The notes beneath the pieces are model-generated. The model was not told the DNA's origin. It searched no databases and saw nothing but the letters and a program-made list of their open reading frames with translations. Source: Buddleja alternifolia (lineage: Eukaryota > Streptophyta > Magnoliopsida > Lamiales > Scrophulariaceae). From it: DNA of 64,000 bases. The position numbers and the translations under genes are program-made. Shown piece after piece: positions 53,279-64,000 of this stretch (position 1 is the stretch's first letter; each line of letters begins with the position of its first letter). The stretch lies in NCBI GenBank assembly GCA_019426215.1, contig CM033391.1:10280708-10344707 (forward strand). The letters are read 5' to 3'.

Positions 53279-56200
53279 ATGGTGCCACCAAAGTCTTCGA
53301 AATATGCTGCCGGAAAATCTTCTAAGTCCAAAGCTGAAAAAGAAGTAACAGTCAATGCAGGATTTTTGGTAAACTGGGACTATCTCTTTGACAACCAAAA
53401 TTTCCATTTGAGAACCATTTTTCCTCTCATTGAAGAATCGGGTCTAAAAATAATGTTGACCTCCCATTTTTGATTCACGCAGAAGAAACCCTTTTCTTCT
53501 TTCAGAATGCTGCCATTTCCGATGACGGCAACTCCATTTCTTGCGTGTTTCCTTTTGGCAAAGAAACCTTCATTCTTACTCCTCAACTTTTGTTCACATT
53601 ACTACAACTACCTTCTCATGGTGGAGAAGTTTAATATGTGACCCTTGGAGATGCCACCAAGGTCTGGGATCTGGTCAAGAAAGATGAAATTGATGCAGCC
53701 TACACATCAATTTCAAGAAGAATGACATGAAGGGCAAATATGTCATTCTGGATGATATCTGCGCAAAGATGATTGAGTGCAGAAAATGAAGTTTTGATAA
53801 GGTGACCAACATACAATACAAGATGATGGTTCCTATTTTGACAAAGCTGAAGGTCAATTGGGCCAGATACGTGTTTCATCGCTTCAAGACAGCGATTAAA
53901 CAATCGATTAATCCCAATCTATACGGGATTATGTTGAGTCTTCTGTTAAGCGCTAGTGGTTACATTAATATCGCAGGTACAAAGGTTCCAGCACTTAAAT
54001 TCTACAGCAAGAAAATGATTGGCGAACTGCTAAAACCCAAGCGACGGAATGGTGCAGCGGTTCCCAATGAGGAACGTGAGCGAGTCCTTGCCAAAGGAAA
54101 TGTTCGCAGTGATGATGTGGAATAAGAGACATCGTCTTCATCATCATCATCAGAAGAAAAAGTGGTGGTTAAGCGACCTAAAAGAAAGATCGTATTGAAA
54201 ATCGTTGATCCATCAAAGCCAGCCAAAAACCAGAAGTCTCTCTTTCCTTCTCCCAAATTGCCTTTTTCCCCTCCAGCATTTAACTTCTCTCCAGAAGAAG
54301 AAAAAGTAGAAGAGGAAGAAGTACCGCTAGCATGCAAGCGTACTCTTTAGTCCACTCAAATAGGATCAACAAGTGCTCCAGCCGAGCCAGCGCTTGAAGA
54401 ACAAGCAAGTGTTCCTTTCCCTCTGCCTTCTGAAGTTGTTCCCAAATCAATTCACATTTCTGGAGCTCTTTCGACAGAATTAGCTAGCGATCGGGGTAAG
54501 TACTTGTCTCAGACAATGTAGTTTATCCTTTCCTGTGTTCTTCTTTTTAACGCTAGGATAAAATTATTCCTTTCAATATTTAGGGAACATACTATCCAGT
54601 ATACATTGAATTTATTAGAAGGATTCAAAATCCCTATTCGTGTTGATTCCCTTACTACGCTCATAAATCCTGAAGATGATGAAGTAGTTCTGGAGCCTAA
54701 GGATATGGACCAATCCAAAGATCAAGTGACTGAAACAGTCGAAGAGATTCCTCAAGGTAAGCGTTGTAGTATTTTTTTATCATCTATTTCTAGCGTGTAG
54801 AAATCTATTGTTTCTCAAATGCTTGCCTATATCAGCTCAAAATGTCCCAGATGCTGATGCAGCTCCACCTCCTGAGGTCAATGTTGAATTGGATGTAGAT
54901 ATGACAACAGTTGTGGACATAGCTAAAGAAATTACTCAAGTCCTTCCTGAAACTGAAACATCTCCAGTCAGTGAAGCGACTATTCATGCTAAGCGGTCGA
55001 TAGAAGTGGCCCCTATCCCAACCGAAGCAATTGCCATTGTCCCTACTCCAACCGGACCTCCTCTCCATGTAATCAACTTCTTTCCTCGGAGCTATGATGC
55101 AGATGTTGAATATTATTATGCCTCTAGAGAACATGACACCAAGAGTTTGGTTGAAATGGAGATCACCTTCCAAGATACTCTCCACGACCCTTCTCTTTCT
55201 AACTCATAGAAATTTGAGTTTTTTTAGGGTCTTACTGGCCTTGGTCATTACTCACTAGAGTGCCTGCAATCTCGTCTTGAATATATTCGGGAACAGCGAT
55301 CAACATTACAAATTTCAACCAAGAGCGTTTTAATTTCACAGGTCGCTCTGAAGAATCTTTCTATCCTCTTCGCCCAAACAAAATTGTCATCAAGAATCTC
55401 CACTTGGGTGATTGGCTGAAGAATCCAGATGAAGAGGATCTCAACAAATTAGGGTACTCTGCTCTTCCAAAAATCGTCAAATCCCCTCAGAATGCTCTAT
55501 CTCCTAAGCCTCTAAAACTATGGAAGAAAAGGACCAGTCATTGCTGAGCATCCTAATCCAATCAATTCTCGGCCAGAAGATGAAGCCCGTGAATATCTTG
55601 CAAGACTTTGGGAAGACGATTATGGAAGAGAATTTGAACGCTTTGAGAAGTACCTCGCCTCTAGAATACACAAAAAGAAATCTGACAAACTTGGAATGCG
55701 GTGGATGATGGATGCTGCTCAATGGGCTGAAGAATCTCTGCTGTATTTCTACAATCTTGAAGAGCTTGTGAGATATCCAATTCTATTTGAATTTGGACTA
55801 GAATACAGACATCGAGGATTTGCTATATTTTTACTTGAGCAGCGAAAGAATCTTGTTGGGAATATCAGCTCTTTACCTTTCTACAGACAACCTATCGAAC
55901 GCTATATTCACCAGCAGCTGGATCTGTTCATTAGAGAAAGACGCTATGTTTTTCATCCAGAGTTGACCAATCCTCCTCGTCCAGCGTTTGTTCAATGTAT
56001 CTTCTCATATCTGAATGAGGATGCATCTACAAGCAAGAGGGATGCCAAGCATCTTCCAAGTGAAGCTCATATGTTTTTGAATGATGATCATGCTGATATT
56101 CAGGGTTCATGCTCTCGATTCGCTGAATCCTCTCAAGAAATTATTCTTACTGTGGAACGACAGCGAGTCCTTGACATGAAACTTCAAGCGACTCAGTGTT

Positions 56201-56902
56201 CAAACAAAGTTCTTGATAAGATGGTTCCCCTCATTTCTGGGTTGTCTGAAGAGTTCAATCACTCCCTTTCTCAGAATGCATCTGTTGATATTGAACGACA
56301 TAATTCTTCCAATTTAGTTAATCAGAGTATCGCTCAAGAAGTTGCTCTATTAGTTGATGAGGTCGGACTTCTTAGCCGAGACATCACTAAACTCAGCGCC
56401 AAACTTGATGATGTTAAGAAGGGGGAAGAAGAGAAAGAAAAGTATCTTTTGTCCAAAGCCTAATGAAAAGCCGGGACGGAGCCAATTTCTAAGACTGACA
56501 ATAAGCATTGGCGCTCCATGTTTGAAGAGTTAGTAAAGTATAAAGAAGATGCTCACTAAGAAGCGCAACACAAGATACTACCAAGGCAGGCACAGGCTTC
56601 CGGACATTAATGTAGAATTTTTAGAAGGTATGGATTTTAATCCATACGTGGCACCTCTGAGAAGACCTCTCGATTGGAAACCTTTCAACAACCGAATGGG
56701 TGACATTTACCATGATCTTATCAGAACGCTAGGTATCCCTGCAAGGGCTTGGGTGGAAAGGTAACTGGAACTGAATCGTAGCGCAAAAAATCAATGTGAT
56801 GATGATGATGAAGTCTATCACACAACAATGATAGACATCGATCAAGTCCTGCTAGATCTAGCGAATGAAATTTATCAAGAAGAGGCTTCGAAGAAGCGAT
56901 AA
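53279..56902 (+). pseudogene. env-like ORF of Sirevirus C (decayed)
   Basis: The ATG at 53279 (MVPPKSSKYAAGKSSKSKAEKEV) is followed by NWDYLFDNQNFHLRTIFPLI, homologous to DWKFMYEQMYIPMKDMLDSI in B. Middle blocks are MMVPILTKLKVNWARYVFHRFK near 53823 and the basic segment PALKFYSKKMIGELLKPKRR near 53983, corresponding to the KYKFYGPR segment in A. An acidic run, then a long frame at 55696-56463 (255 codons) ending in coiled coil (LLVDEVGLLSRDITKLSAKLD). The tail runs from 56549 to TAA 56900. Several stops and frame changes break it. Candidate intron-like interruptions, for instance GGTAAGT at 54494 and GGTAAGC at 54755, lie between conserved blocks, so some gaps could be introns and not decay. 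Confidence 0.7.
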
Positions 56903-57162
56903 AGAAAATGATTATCTATTTTATTTGTTTGTGAAAGTTGTCGCTATTTATTTTTTTAGTATAAATCATGTATGCTTTAAATTCCATATATATGAATAAA
57001 TGATTTATTGTTGAAACATCTTGTTGAGGCTAGTCTAATATTAGCTAACATAACTAACTTTCTAAACGCTAACTTATGATTATTTTGGGCTTTTTTTCAA
57101 ACTCTTTATCTATAAAAGAGTTGTAAGAGTTAAGGTTTTGACATCATCAAAAAGGGGGAAAT
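56903..57162 (+). promoter_or_regulatory. Tail and polypurine tract of Sirevirus C
   Basis: A non-coding tail ending CATCATCAAAAAGGGGGAAAT before TGTTAGG. Same as element A. Confidence 0.85.
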
Positions 57163-58665
57163 TGTTAGGAAATTTCAGGTTATATGTTTTGATGATGACA
57201 AGATAGGAATTTATGTTAGACCCCAAATATAATGTAAGTTTATGTTTTCATAGAACAATTGCATAAGCGTTTGAAAGTTTGTAATTTTGTTAGGCTTGTA
57301 ATTTTTATTTTTGTAGATTTTAGACTAAGTATTAGATACCGAGTCGTTAATAGAATTTTAGGTGAGTCCATTAGAGATGAAGTTGAAGATCAGCGTATGT
57401 AGTCAAGTGAAGATAAAGATTTTTTCTTAGCGTCCGTCAAACGCTAAAGGACTGTTTCAGGGATATTGAATCAAGCGCTCAAATGACTCAAGTGATCAAG
57501 GATCAGATTCACCTGAAATAAATTCTCAAGTCATGAAGGACTTAAATCCAATCATCAACGGGTATTTATTTCCAACGGGAAATAAATTCAAATGCATTAA
57601 CTGTCTGATAAGTGCATTAAATTTGATAAGTTATTATGACCTATGGACAAGCCACCTTTTGACTAGACTGTCAGATTTCAGAGTTCAAAATCTGCTCATG
57701 TCCAATCGGAACCAGCAAAAATTCAGGAATGTCAAAAAGGGACTGTTTAATGCGTTGCGTGAGGTACACATGCCCACATGTGTCCAACAGACAAATCCCA
57801 AGAAACTCTATAAATAGTACCCTTCAGCAAACCCTAAAGATATATATGTACATACACAAGAAAAAGATCAAAACTTTGATGAAATTACTTGAAAGAAAAG
57901 CTTACAAACTCCATAGCCAAAATCCATCAAGGTTTTCATAATACATTCCAAAGACAGTCATAGATATCTCAAACCTCTTCAGAAAAGAACCCTAAATTCC
58001 TATTGAGATATCACAAGTGTTTTAAACTTTCCAACATCAAACAAACCCATGACAAAACCCTCAACATCTTTCATCTGAGTGAGAAAGTTTGTTGATTCTA
58101 CAAGCAACATTTGTGTGAGAGAAGCTTGTTGAAGAAGATCTCTATTGGAGCTGAAGTCTGTGTGATTAACGAGCTCAAGATCGTCTTCCCTTTCATCTAT
58201 TTTGTAGAAGTCTCTGTGTGACTCTTCGATAATCATCCTAGTGAATTCCTCCAAGTGCAAAGGAGAAGAAGGGGGTAGCTAGGATTATATCACCCAGTGA
58301 ACCTTACAATATCTTGTGTTATTTACTGTTTTACTGCCTTACGTTACATTTGCATATTATATCTTGAAAAAATATTTAAAACAATTATACGACTAACTCA
58401 AGTGCAAGAGAACGCTAAGCTATAAAATCACTTTCGCTGTTCTAACCTTGATTAAGCCATTGAAACATTACCCTACTTTGGTAATTGTTGAAATCACTAA
58501 GTCTAAGTTATCTTACGTTAAGCGCCTGACCTAGCGCTAAGCGTTCCAAGCGTTCAAATTCTTTAAAGTAATACGAAAACTTTGTAAACTCGAAAAAGAC
58601 TTCATGATTTATTCAACCCCCCCCCCACCCTTCTAGACCCTTTTGTATGCCACTTGGGACCATCA
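57163..58665 (+). repeat. 3' LTR of Sirevirus C
   Basis: TGTTAGGAAATTTCAGG ... CACTTGGGACCATCA, about 1503 bp, pair of the LTR at 34436-35933. TATAAATA is at 57809-57816 and a C-run at 58617-58626. The right edge may be 1-2 bases further: GTCTT follows at 58668 and GTTTT precedes the left LTR, a possible imperfect duplication. Confidence 0.88.
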
Positions 58666-59885
58666 ACGTCTTTCCTTAATGGGTAAATTGAGAAAAAGAT
58701 ATACATGGATCAGCCGGAAAACTTTGTACCCGGTGGGAGCGAGCACAGGGTGTGCAAGCTCTTGCTCCAGAGTTCGATCTTTAGCCTCAAACAAGCTTCT
58801 CGAAGCGTTCCTATGAAGCTGTTAAGGGTTACGATTTATGAAGACTTTTTATTAACCATGTGTGTATAAGAAAGTCAATGGAAGAGAAGTTTTCGTTTTA
58901 GTAATCTATGTTGATGACACCTTACTCATTGAGATGATATAGAGATGTTACAAGCAGCGAAGGGTTGGTTATCAATCAAATTCTCCGTGAAAGACATTGG
59001 AGATGCATCAAATGTGCTAAGTATACGGATATATTGAGACAGAGGAAGTAAGATGATGGAACACTCCCACTCTGCATACATAGGTTGGGTGCTAACTAGG
59101 TTCAACATGGAGAAGTTCAAGAAGGGATTCCTACCTATCAGACATGGCCTCTCTTTCTACAAGTGGATGTGCCCTAAGACGCCTAAAAAAAAAGAGAAGA
59201 TGTCTAACATACCTTATGCCTCGGTGATCATGAGCATAATGTATGTTATGTTACATACAAGACCAGACATGTCTTATGCCTTAGTGTGACAAGTTATTTC
59301 CAGTCTAATCTAGGGATGGATCACTGGATTGCCCTGAAGATGATCCTCAAGTACTTGAGGTGTACTAAGGATCTCTTTCTAGTATACGGGGGAGGAGAAT
59401 TGGAACTAGAATATTAGTCATACTCCAGATTTTAGTCAGACATAGATGATTCAAAGTCCATATCTGCATTTGTTTTTATACTCGAGGAGTGGTAAGATAG
59501 AAAAGCTCCAAGCAGGAAACTGCAACTGACTCTACCATGTAGGCTGAGTACATAGGTGTTGTAGAGGCAGTAAAGGAGGCAGTTTGGATAAGGAACTTTA
59601 TCTCGGAGCTGGATGTTGTTCCATCCATTGTAGGTTCAGTATGGTTATATTATGATACCAATGGAACTATAGCTCTTGCAAAAGACCCAAGGTCTCACCA
59701 ATGATCTAAGCATCCTGAGGAGATATCATCTAATCCGAGAGATCACCCATAGAGGCGAAGTTTGGATAGAACAAGTCGATTCAGTGGAAAATGTAGCAGA
59801 CGCCTCACTTAACCCCAGAGTCAAGTTGTATTCCAAGGACACTTGCAGAGGATGAGCCTTCAATATATGGGAAGTTGTCTCTATG
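58666..59885 (+). pseudogene. RT/RNase H of Copia element E (right part)
   Basis: It continues the RT interrupted at 34435: FLNG, then a stop, IYMDQP, LKQASR near 58787, VIYVDDTLL near 58902-58930 and SAYIGWVLTRFNMEKFKKGFLPIRHG near 59071. RNase H follows: MSIMYVMLHTRPDMSYAL near 59231, LKYLRCTKDLFLVYGG near 59350, AKDPRSH near 59677 and MSLQYMGS near 59850. There are many stops and frameshifts. Order and wording of motifs are closest to element X. Confidence 0.87.
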
Positions 59886-59896
59886 GCCATCGGGAG
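59886..59896 (+). promoter_or_regulatory. Polypurine tract of element E
   Basis: CATCGGGAGAT directly before the LTR start TGATAGTG. Confidence 0.65.
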
Positions 59897-61687
59897 ATTG
59901 ATAGTGTTAGGTGCCCGATGTGCCATTTAGTGGCTTGGCGTTAGCTTGTAAACACTATGATAGTCTTGTCTTATACTATATCATTTATGGTTTTATCAAT
60001 GTTTCTTTATCGTGTACACTGTCTTTAGTTTAGATAAATATCCCTTGGATTACTTATGGTTATAGAAGAGGTCACACACAATGGAGTGCCGACTATGGAA
60101 TGCTCCCGAGGGCTGTGATCCTAAAACTCTATCCCAAGTCATAAAGACCATGAGATGGTGAGATATCATCTCGTTAAGACTTGTTTGTGTGTGTCATTGT
60201 CATGGGAGAGTGCCTTGTTCCATGCCCATTGATCTAGGGTTCAGTGTATGCACAAAGATTCATACTTGGGTAAGCATGAGATTGAGCTGCCTTGTTAGGA
60301 TTGCGTGTTGAACTTGGAATCCTAGGGTTGCGTAGGTGTGAGGTTAATCCTTATTGACCTGCAGTGTCTTAGTTGTGACGTGTGCTATCTACTGCACTTT
60401 GATGTGCTTCATGATTTCAGGAGAATGACGAAATGTGATACAATGGTGTAGTCTCACAAACGAAACAGATGACACCAATAGGGGATCAATCGAAGATAGG
60501 ATACCTAGAACTTTCCTATGTTATTGTGTAATTTAAATGAGCGAGAAAGTCTCTGGACAAGGCAAAGTCTTCAATAAGGTTTTGGTGGTCCCTGCTTGGA
60601 AAACAACGTCATTAGAGTTCCAAGATAGTTATAGCTTTTTAGTTATTAGAGTTTTGACCGGTACCCAAAATCTAGACTCAGACGGAAAAATGATGGAGGG
60701 AATAGACTCATGCGAAGATCACAATTTGGATAGGTTTGTTGTTCATCATCAATATCTAAGAAATCATGGCGACGTTACTAGCTATTGAACCATGACCAAT
60801 AGGTGTCTTGAATTTATTGAGTGAGTTAATTAAAGACCTAATTAATTATTTGATTAAATAATTATTTGAGACAATTTTGGAATTGTCTAACCTTTGGGGA
60901 TAAGATCTATTGCTAGCTTATTAATGAGTGTAATGGGTCACACACTTTACTTATTGTATTACCATGGTAAAATTAATTCTTTGTGAATTAATTAATTAAA
61001 ATTAATTAGTTAGGGAAAAGGAATAAATTAATTAAGCAGACTTAATTAGTGAAAGTCTTATAATTTAATATATGGATTATTAAATTGGTAAAAGACTTGT
61101 TAATTAATTAGTGATCTAATTATTTAAATGGTCAGGGATGAATAAGGAAAAGAAGATTTCTAGGGGAACCCTAGCAGTAAGATCCTACTGAGGAGGCTTG
61201 TACAAGGGTTATAAATAACCCAGTGGTCGCCCCCCTCAATAAGGCACTTGGCATATTTTTTCTCTTTTTTTGTCTTCTCAGCATTAGAACCCTATGGATT
61301 ATTATTACTACCCCTTTCTTTAGAAGTCATATTTAATTATCTCTAGGCTGGCATTAAAAGAGATTATCAAGGATACGAGCTAAGGTGTGGATATCGTTGG
61401 TGACATTCTGGAAAGATAGAGTGTTTAAGCAGACAAATCCAAAAGGATTAGTTGGAGCAAAATCATCCTCTCCGTAAAGTCAAAGGCTTTTTCTACCCGG
61501 ATTATTTATTAGTGTTTCATCATCAAAAGGCAATTTTTTTTTTCAATATTACCTTCTGTATGTTTCGCATAATCGATAATTCCATATCTTGCCTTATCCT
61601 TATTTATGGATTTTGCATATTTAATTTTAATTCGTTGTTTTCATTGCGAGCACAATCCTGCGAAGTAAAACACAGTATCCAAACAAG
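59897..61687 (+). repeat. 3' LTR of Copia element E
   Basis: It starts TGATAGTGTTAGGTGCCCGA, paralleling TGTTAGAGTTAGTGCCCGG of X, and ends near GTATCCAAACA (about 1.8 kb). TATAAATA is at 61210-61217. LTR H (28114-29527) is homologous. The right edge is judged from where similarity to H ends. The 83- and 80-codon frames (60537, 61452) are LTR by-products. Confidence 0.7.
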
Positions 61688-62719
61688 GGTATGATACTTG
61701 ATTACTGAACTCATTTGCAAGTTATAGGGAGGTTCAATTGGGCATTGAACTTGGTAAGACTTTTATGACGTGAGCTTTGACATGGGAGTGTCAATCGAAC
61801 ACTATGGGTTAATGAAACCTTGTATCATAGATATATCAGTGGGACTGATGTGTTCAAACAAGACTCGCATCGGTTGTTGGGTTTCACTGCATGATAGTCA
61901 ATGATAAAATTGGTTGATTGTGATAGGCGTGATTGAACCTTAAACTGATGGATTACATTGAATATGTTCTTATGACATGGAGACTGTAATTATGAGATCA
62001 ACCTTGATGTGTTATGCTAGTGGGCAAGTAGCAGTCTTAACTGATCACCAAGATGGAATTTGTTCTCTCATAAGTGAATGAGGACGTTAAATCGTTACTA
62101 CTCGAGACAGTAAATCCCACATTGGCAATCACCGAACTATTGCCACTTGTACTTCTGAATTGCACTTCGAGGTTGATCTCACCAAAGGGTGAATTAGATC
62201 TAACTACTCTAATAACTTGTTCAGTGTCACAAGTCCAATCTTTGTCAATTCTCAAGTCTAAGGCTAATGCACTCTACCGGGACCAGTAATTCAATCATTG
62301 ATAGTAAATGAGTAATTGCCCATTTATTGAATTATGGCGACCATGTTCAAATATATCAATTCCATTGATATATCTATGCCTAAGCTCCCACCATCTAAAG
62401 TGACAGACTATCACTCCTTGTCAAAGCTTGCGTCATACAAATCTAGTCTTAATGTCCAATTAAGAGTCTTCGACTTGCGAACTCTAGTTGAAGTAAACAA
62501 GGAACCGATACTTCTAGTGTCTTTCTCCTCTAACCATAGAGGAGTAGAATCTCCCTGTTGATTACTCGGGACTTAATTTTTTATTACTTATATTAATGCC
62601 ATCAAGATTGATATGAACAAAACAAATGTCTATATTAATAAATAATAGTTTGTACAACATAAAGGTAAATTCCCTAATTAATCTAATTCCTCTATGGCAT
62701 GGAGGACATAATGCTAACA
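61688..62719 (-). repeat. 3' LTR of Copia element G (minus, left end uncertain)
   Basis: On the minus strand the LTR starts TGTTAGCATTATGTCCTCC at 62719, right after polypurine GCAAGTGGGAGAT. It contains AAGTCCCGAGTAATCAACAG near 62570, comparable to AAGTCCCGAGGGATCACAC in LTR X. It is cut at the left by LTR E or merges with it. No gene inside. Confidence 0.7.
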
Positions 62720-62733
62720 ATCTCCCACTTGCA
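62720..62733 (-). promoter_or_regulatory. Polypurine tract of element G
   Basis: Minus-strand TGCAAGTGGGAGAT, the same motif as in X. Confidence 0.8.
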
Positions 62734-64000
62734 CTCAATGCCAATCGCTATGGTATCTAATACCTATCTTCTCAAGATGTCGTCCTAACACTGCCTGTGA
62801 TAGTGGCTTGGTTAGTGGATCATGGATCAGCAATGTTATTTGCTGAATCTATTTTTTGCACAGCATCGTCGCCTCTTTCAATGATCTCTCTAATGATGTG
62901 GTATCTTCTCTCAATGTGGTTGGATTTACTATGAGACCTGGGTTCCTTAGCCTGGGCGATGGATCTATTGTTGTTACAGAAAAGTGGCATTTGTCCCGCC
63001 ATATGCTAGGAACTACTTGAAGTTCAGCTACAAACTTCTTTATCCAAACAACCTCTTTAGCCACCTCTGAAGCAACCATGTACTCAGCTTCGGTGGTTGA
63101 ATCAGCCGTCGTGCTTTGATTGAAACTTTTCCAAGACACTGCTCTACCATTTAAATCGAATACAAACCACGAGGTGGACTTACGATCATTGACGTTGGAT
63201 TGAAGGTCAGAGTCAGTATAAACTTCCACCTTTAGTTCTCTATCTCCATATGTTAAACACATATCCTTAGTTCTTATCAAGAACTTGAGGATACACTTCA
63301 CAACAATCTAGTGTTTTTTCCCTGGGTCAGCTTGAAACCTACTTACCACGCTCACAGCGTAGGCAATGTCTGGTCTGGTGCATAACATAGGTACATAAAA
63401 TTCCCTACTGTAGATGCATAGAGGACTCCACTCATTCTCTTATGATCATCCTCACTTTGAGGACTCATCGATTTAGAGAGATGAATTCCATGTCTTATGG
63501 GCAAGAGGCCTCTTTTAGAATCTTCCATTCTGAATCTTTTCAGAACCTTCTCTAAATAAAGAGCTTAGGAGAGGCCCATTTTCCTATTCTCTCTATCCCT
63601 GTAGATGCGAATTCTAAGGATATAGGTTGCTTTTCTTAAGTCCTTCAGGGAGAATGTTCTTGAGAGCCACATTTTGACCGAAGTCAACAGGCCTATATCA
63701 TTACCCATTAGTAGAATGTCATCTACATATAGGACCAGAAACGATATTTTACTCCCACTGGATTTCTTGTAAACGCATGTTTCATCTTTGTTCTTGATAA
63801 AGCCATGGTTACGAATTTCTTCATCAAAATGAAATTCCAGCTCCGCGATGCTTGTTTAAGTCCATAAATTGATCTATTCAATTTACACATCTTATGAGAA
63901 TCTTCATTGGATGCGAAACCTTTGGGTTGTTCCATATAGATGTCCTCCTCGAGCTATCCATTCAAGAATGCGGTCTTGACATCCATCTGCCAGATTTCAT
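62734..64000 (-). pseudogene. RT/RNase H of Copia element G (minus, continues beyond window)
   Basis: Read from right to left: [14 protein letters not shown], a TAG stop and then EEDIYMEQPKGF at 64000-63920, LNRSIYGLKQASRSWN near 63870, catalytic YVDDILL near 63730, then RNase H with VYTDSDLQSNVNDRKSTSWFV near 63210, TTADSTTEAEYMVASEVAKE near 63080, an altered 'CNNNRSIAQAKEPRSH' segment near 62960 and DSANNIADP near 62830. There are several stops and frame shifts. The rest of the element lies beyond the window. Confidence 0.9.

Larger units (their letters stand above)
34436..58665 (+). mobile_element. Sirevirus-like Copia element C, complete but with a nested insertion
   Basis: The 5' LTR 34436-35933 lacks about 10 bp at its start. 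Then come PBS 35935, gag 36041-about 37170, protease/integrase 38250-40006, an 11-kb nested insertion 40007-50961, RT/RNase H 50962-52428, env-like ORF 53279-56902, polypurine tract and 3' LTR 57163-58665. The two LTRs are about 95% alike over long blocks, for example both carry the same 94-codon frame (34797 and 57533). Without the insertion the element is about 13.3 kb. It lies within RT of element E. Confidence 0.9.

Overview
The window is repeat-rich nuclear DNA from a flowering plant, probably a eudicot (a Lamiales-type plant would fit, but I cannot prove it). I see no conventional host gene. Nearly everything is LTR retrotransposons (mostly Ty1/Copia, including Sirevirus-type elements with an extra ORF after pol), solo LTRs, TIR elements/MITEs, and one almost complete endogenous pararetrovirus (Caulimoviridae). 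Coding parts of the retrotransposons are decayed by in-frame stops and frameshifts.

Layout: 1-5295, 3' half of Sirevirus-like element A (long env-like ORF plus 3' LTR), inserted in a Ty3/Gypsy gag remnant (5296-5520, minus). 5698-5855, a MITE into which a full-length Copia element X (5856-15726) inserted; X has two 2143-bp LTRs, a perfect 5-bp target duplication (CTATA), PBS, polypurine tract, and a 1.7-kb leader with four covarying hairpins. 15769-15991, a second copy of the same MITE. 15992-16944, partial LTR F1. 16945-27191, Sirevirus-like element B (decayed pol, env-like ORF, 3' LTR), interrupted by an inverted solo LTR (21997-23374). 27192-29540, two further partial Copia-type LTRs. 29541-32997, AT-rich non-coding DNA with several TIR elements. 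32998-34120, a minus-strand Sirevirus LTR.

34256-61687 is a five-level nest. Copia element E (RT at 34256-34435 and 58666-59885, 3' LTR 59897-61687) is split by Sirevirus C (34436-58665, with paired LTRs). C's pol is split by an LTR-derived insertion (40007-50956, target duplication TTGCG). That LTR is split by a TIR element (41329-50623) with a perfect 9-bp duplication TAATTATTT, as made by Mutator-like transposons. The TIR element carries a caulimovirid genome: ORF1, ORF2, a movement-coat-protease-RT-RNase H polyprotein, and a downstream transactivator-like ORF, followed by a TATA box, poly(A) signal and tRNA-Met primer site. 61688-64000 is a minus-strand Copia element G (LTR, polypurine tract, RNase H/RT).

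The two most interesting items are the Mutator-type element that appears to carry a nearly whole pararetrovirus genome, and the array of four hairpins with identical loops, covarying stems and a start codon in each loop in the leader of Copia element X.
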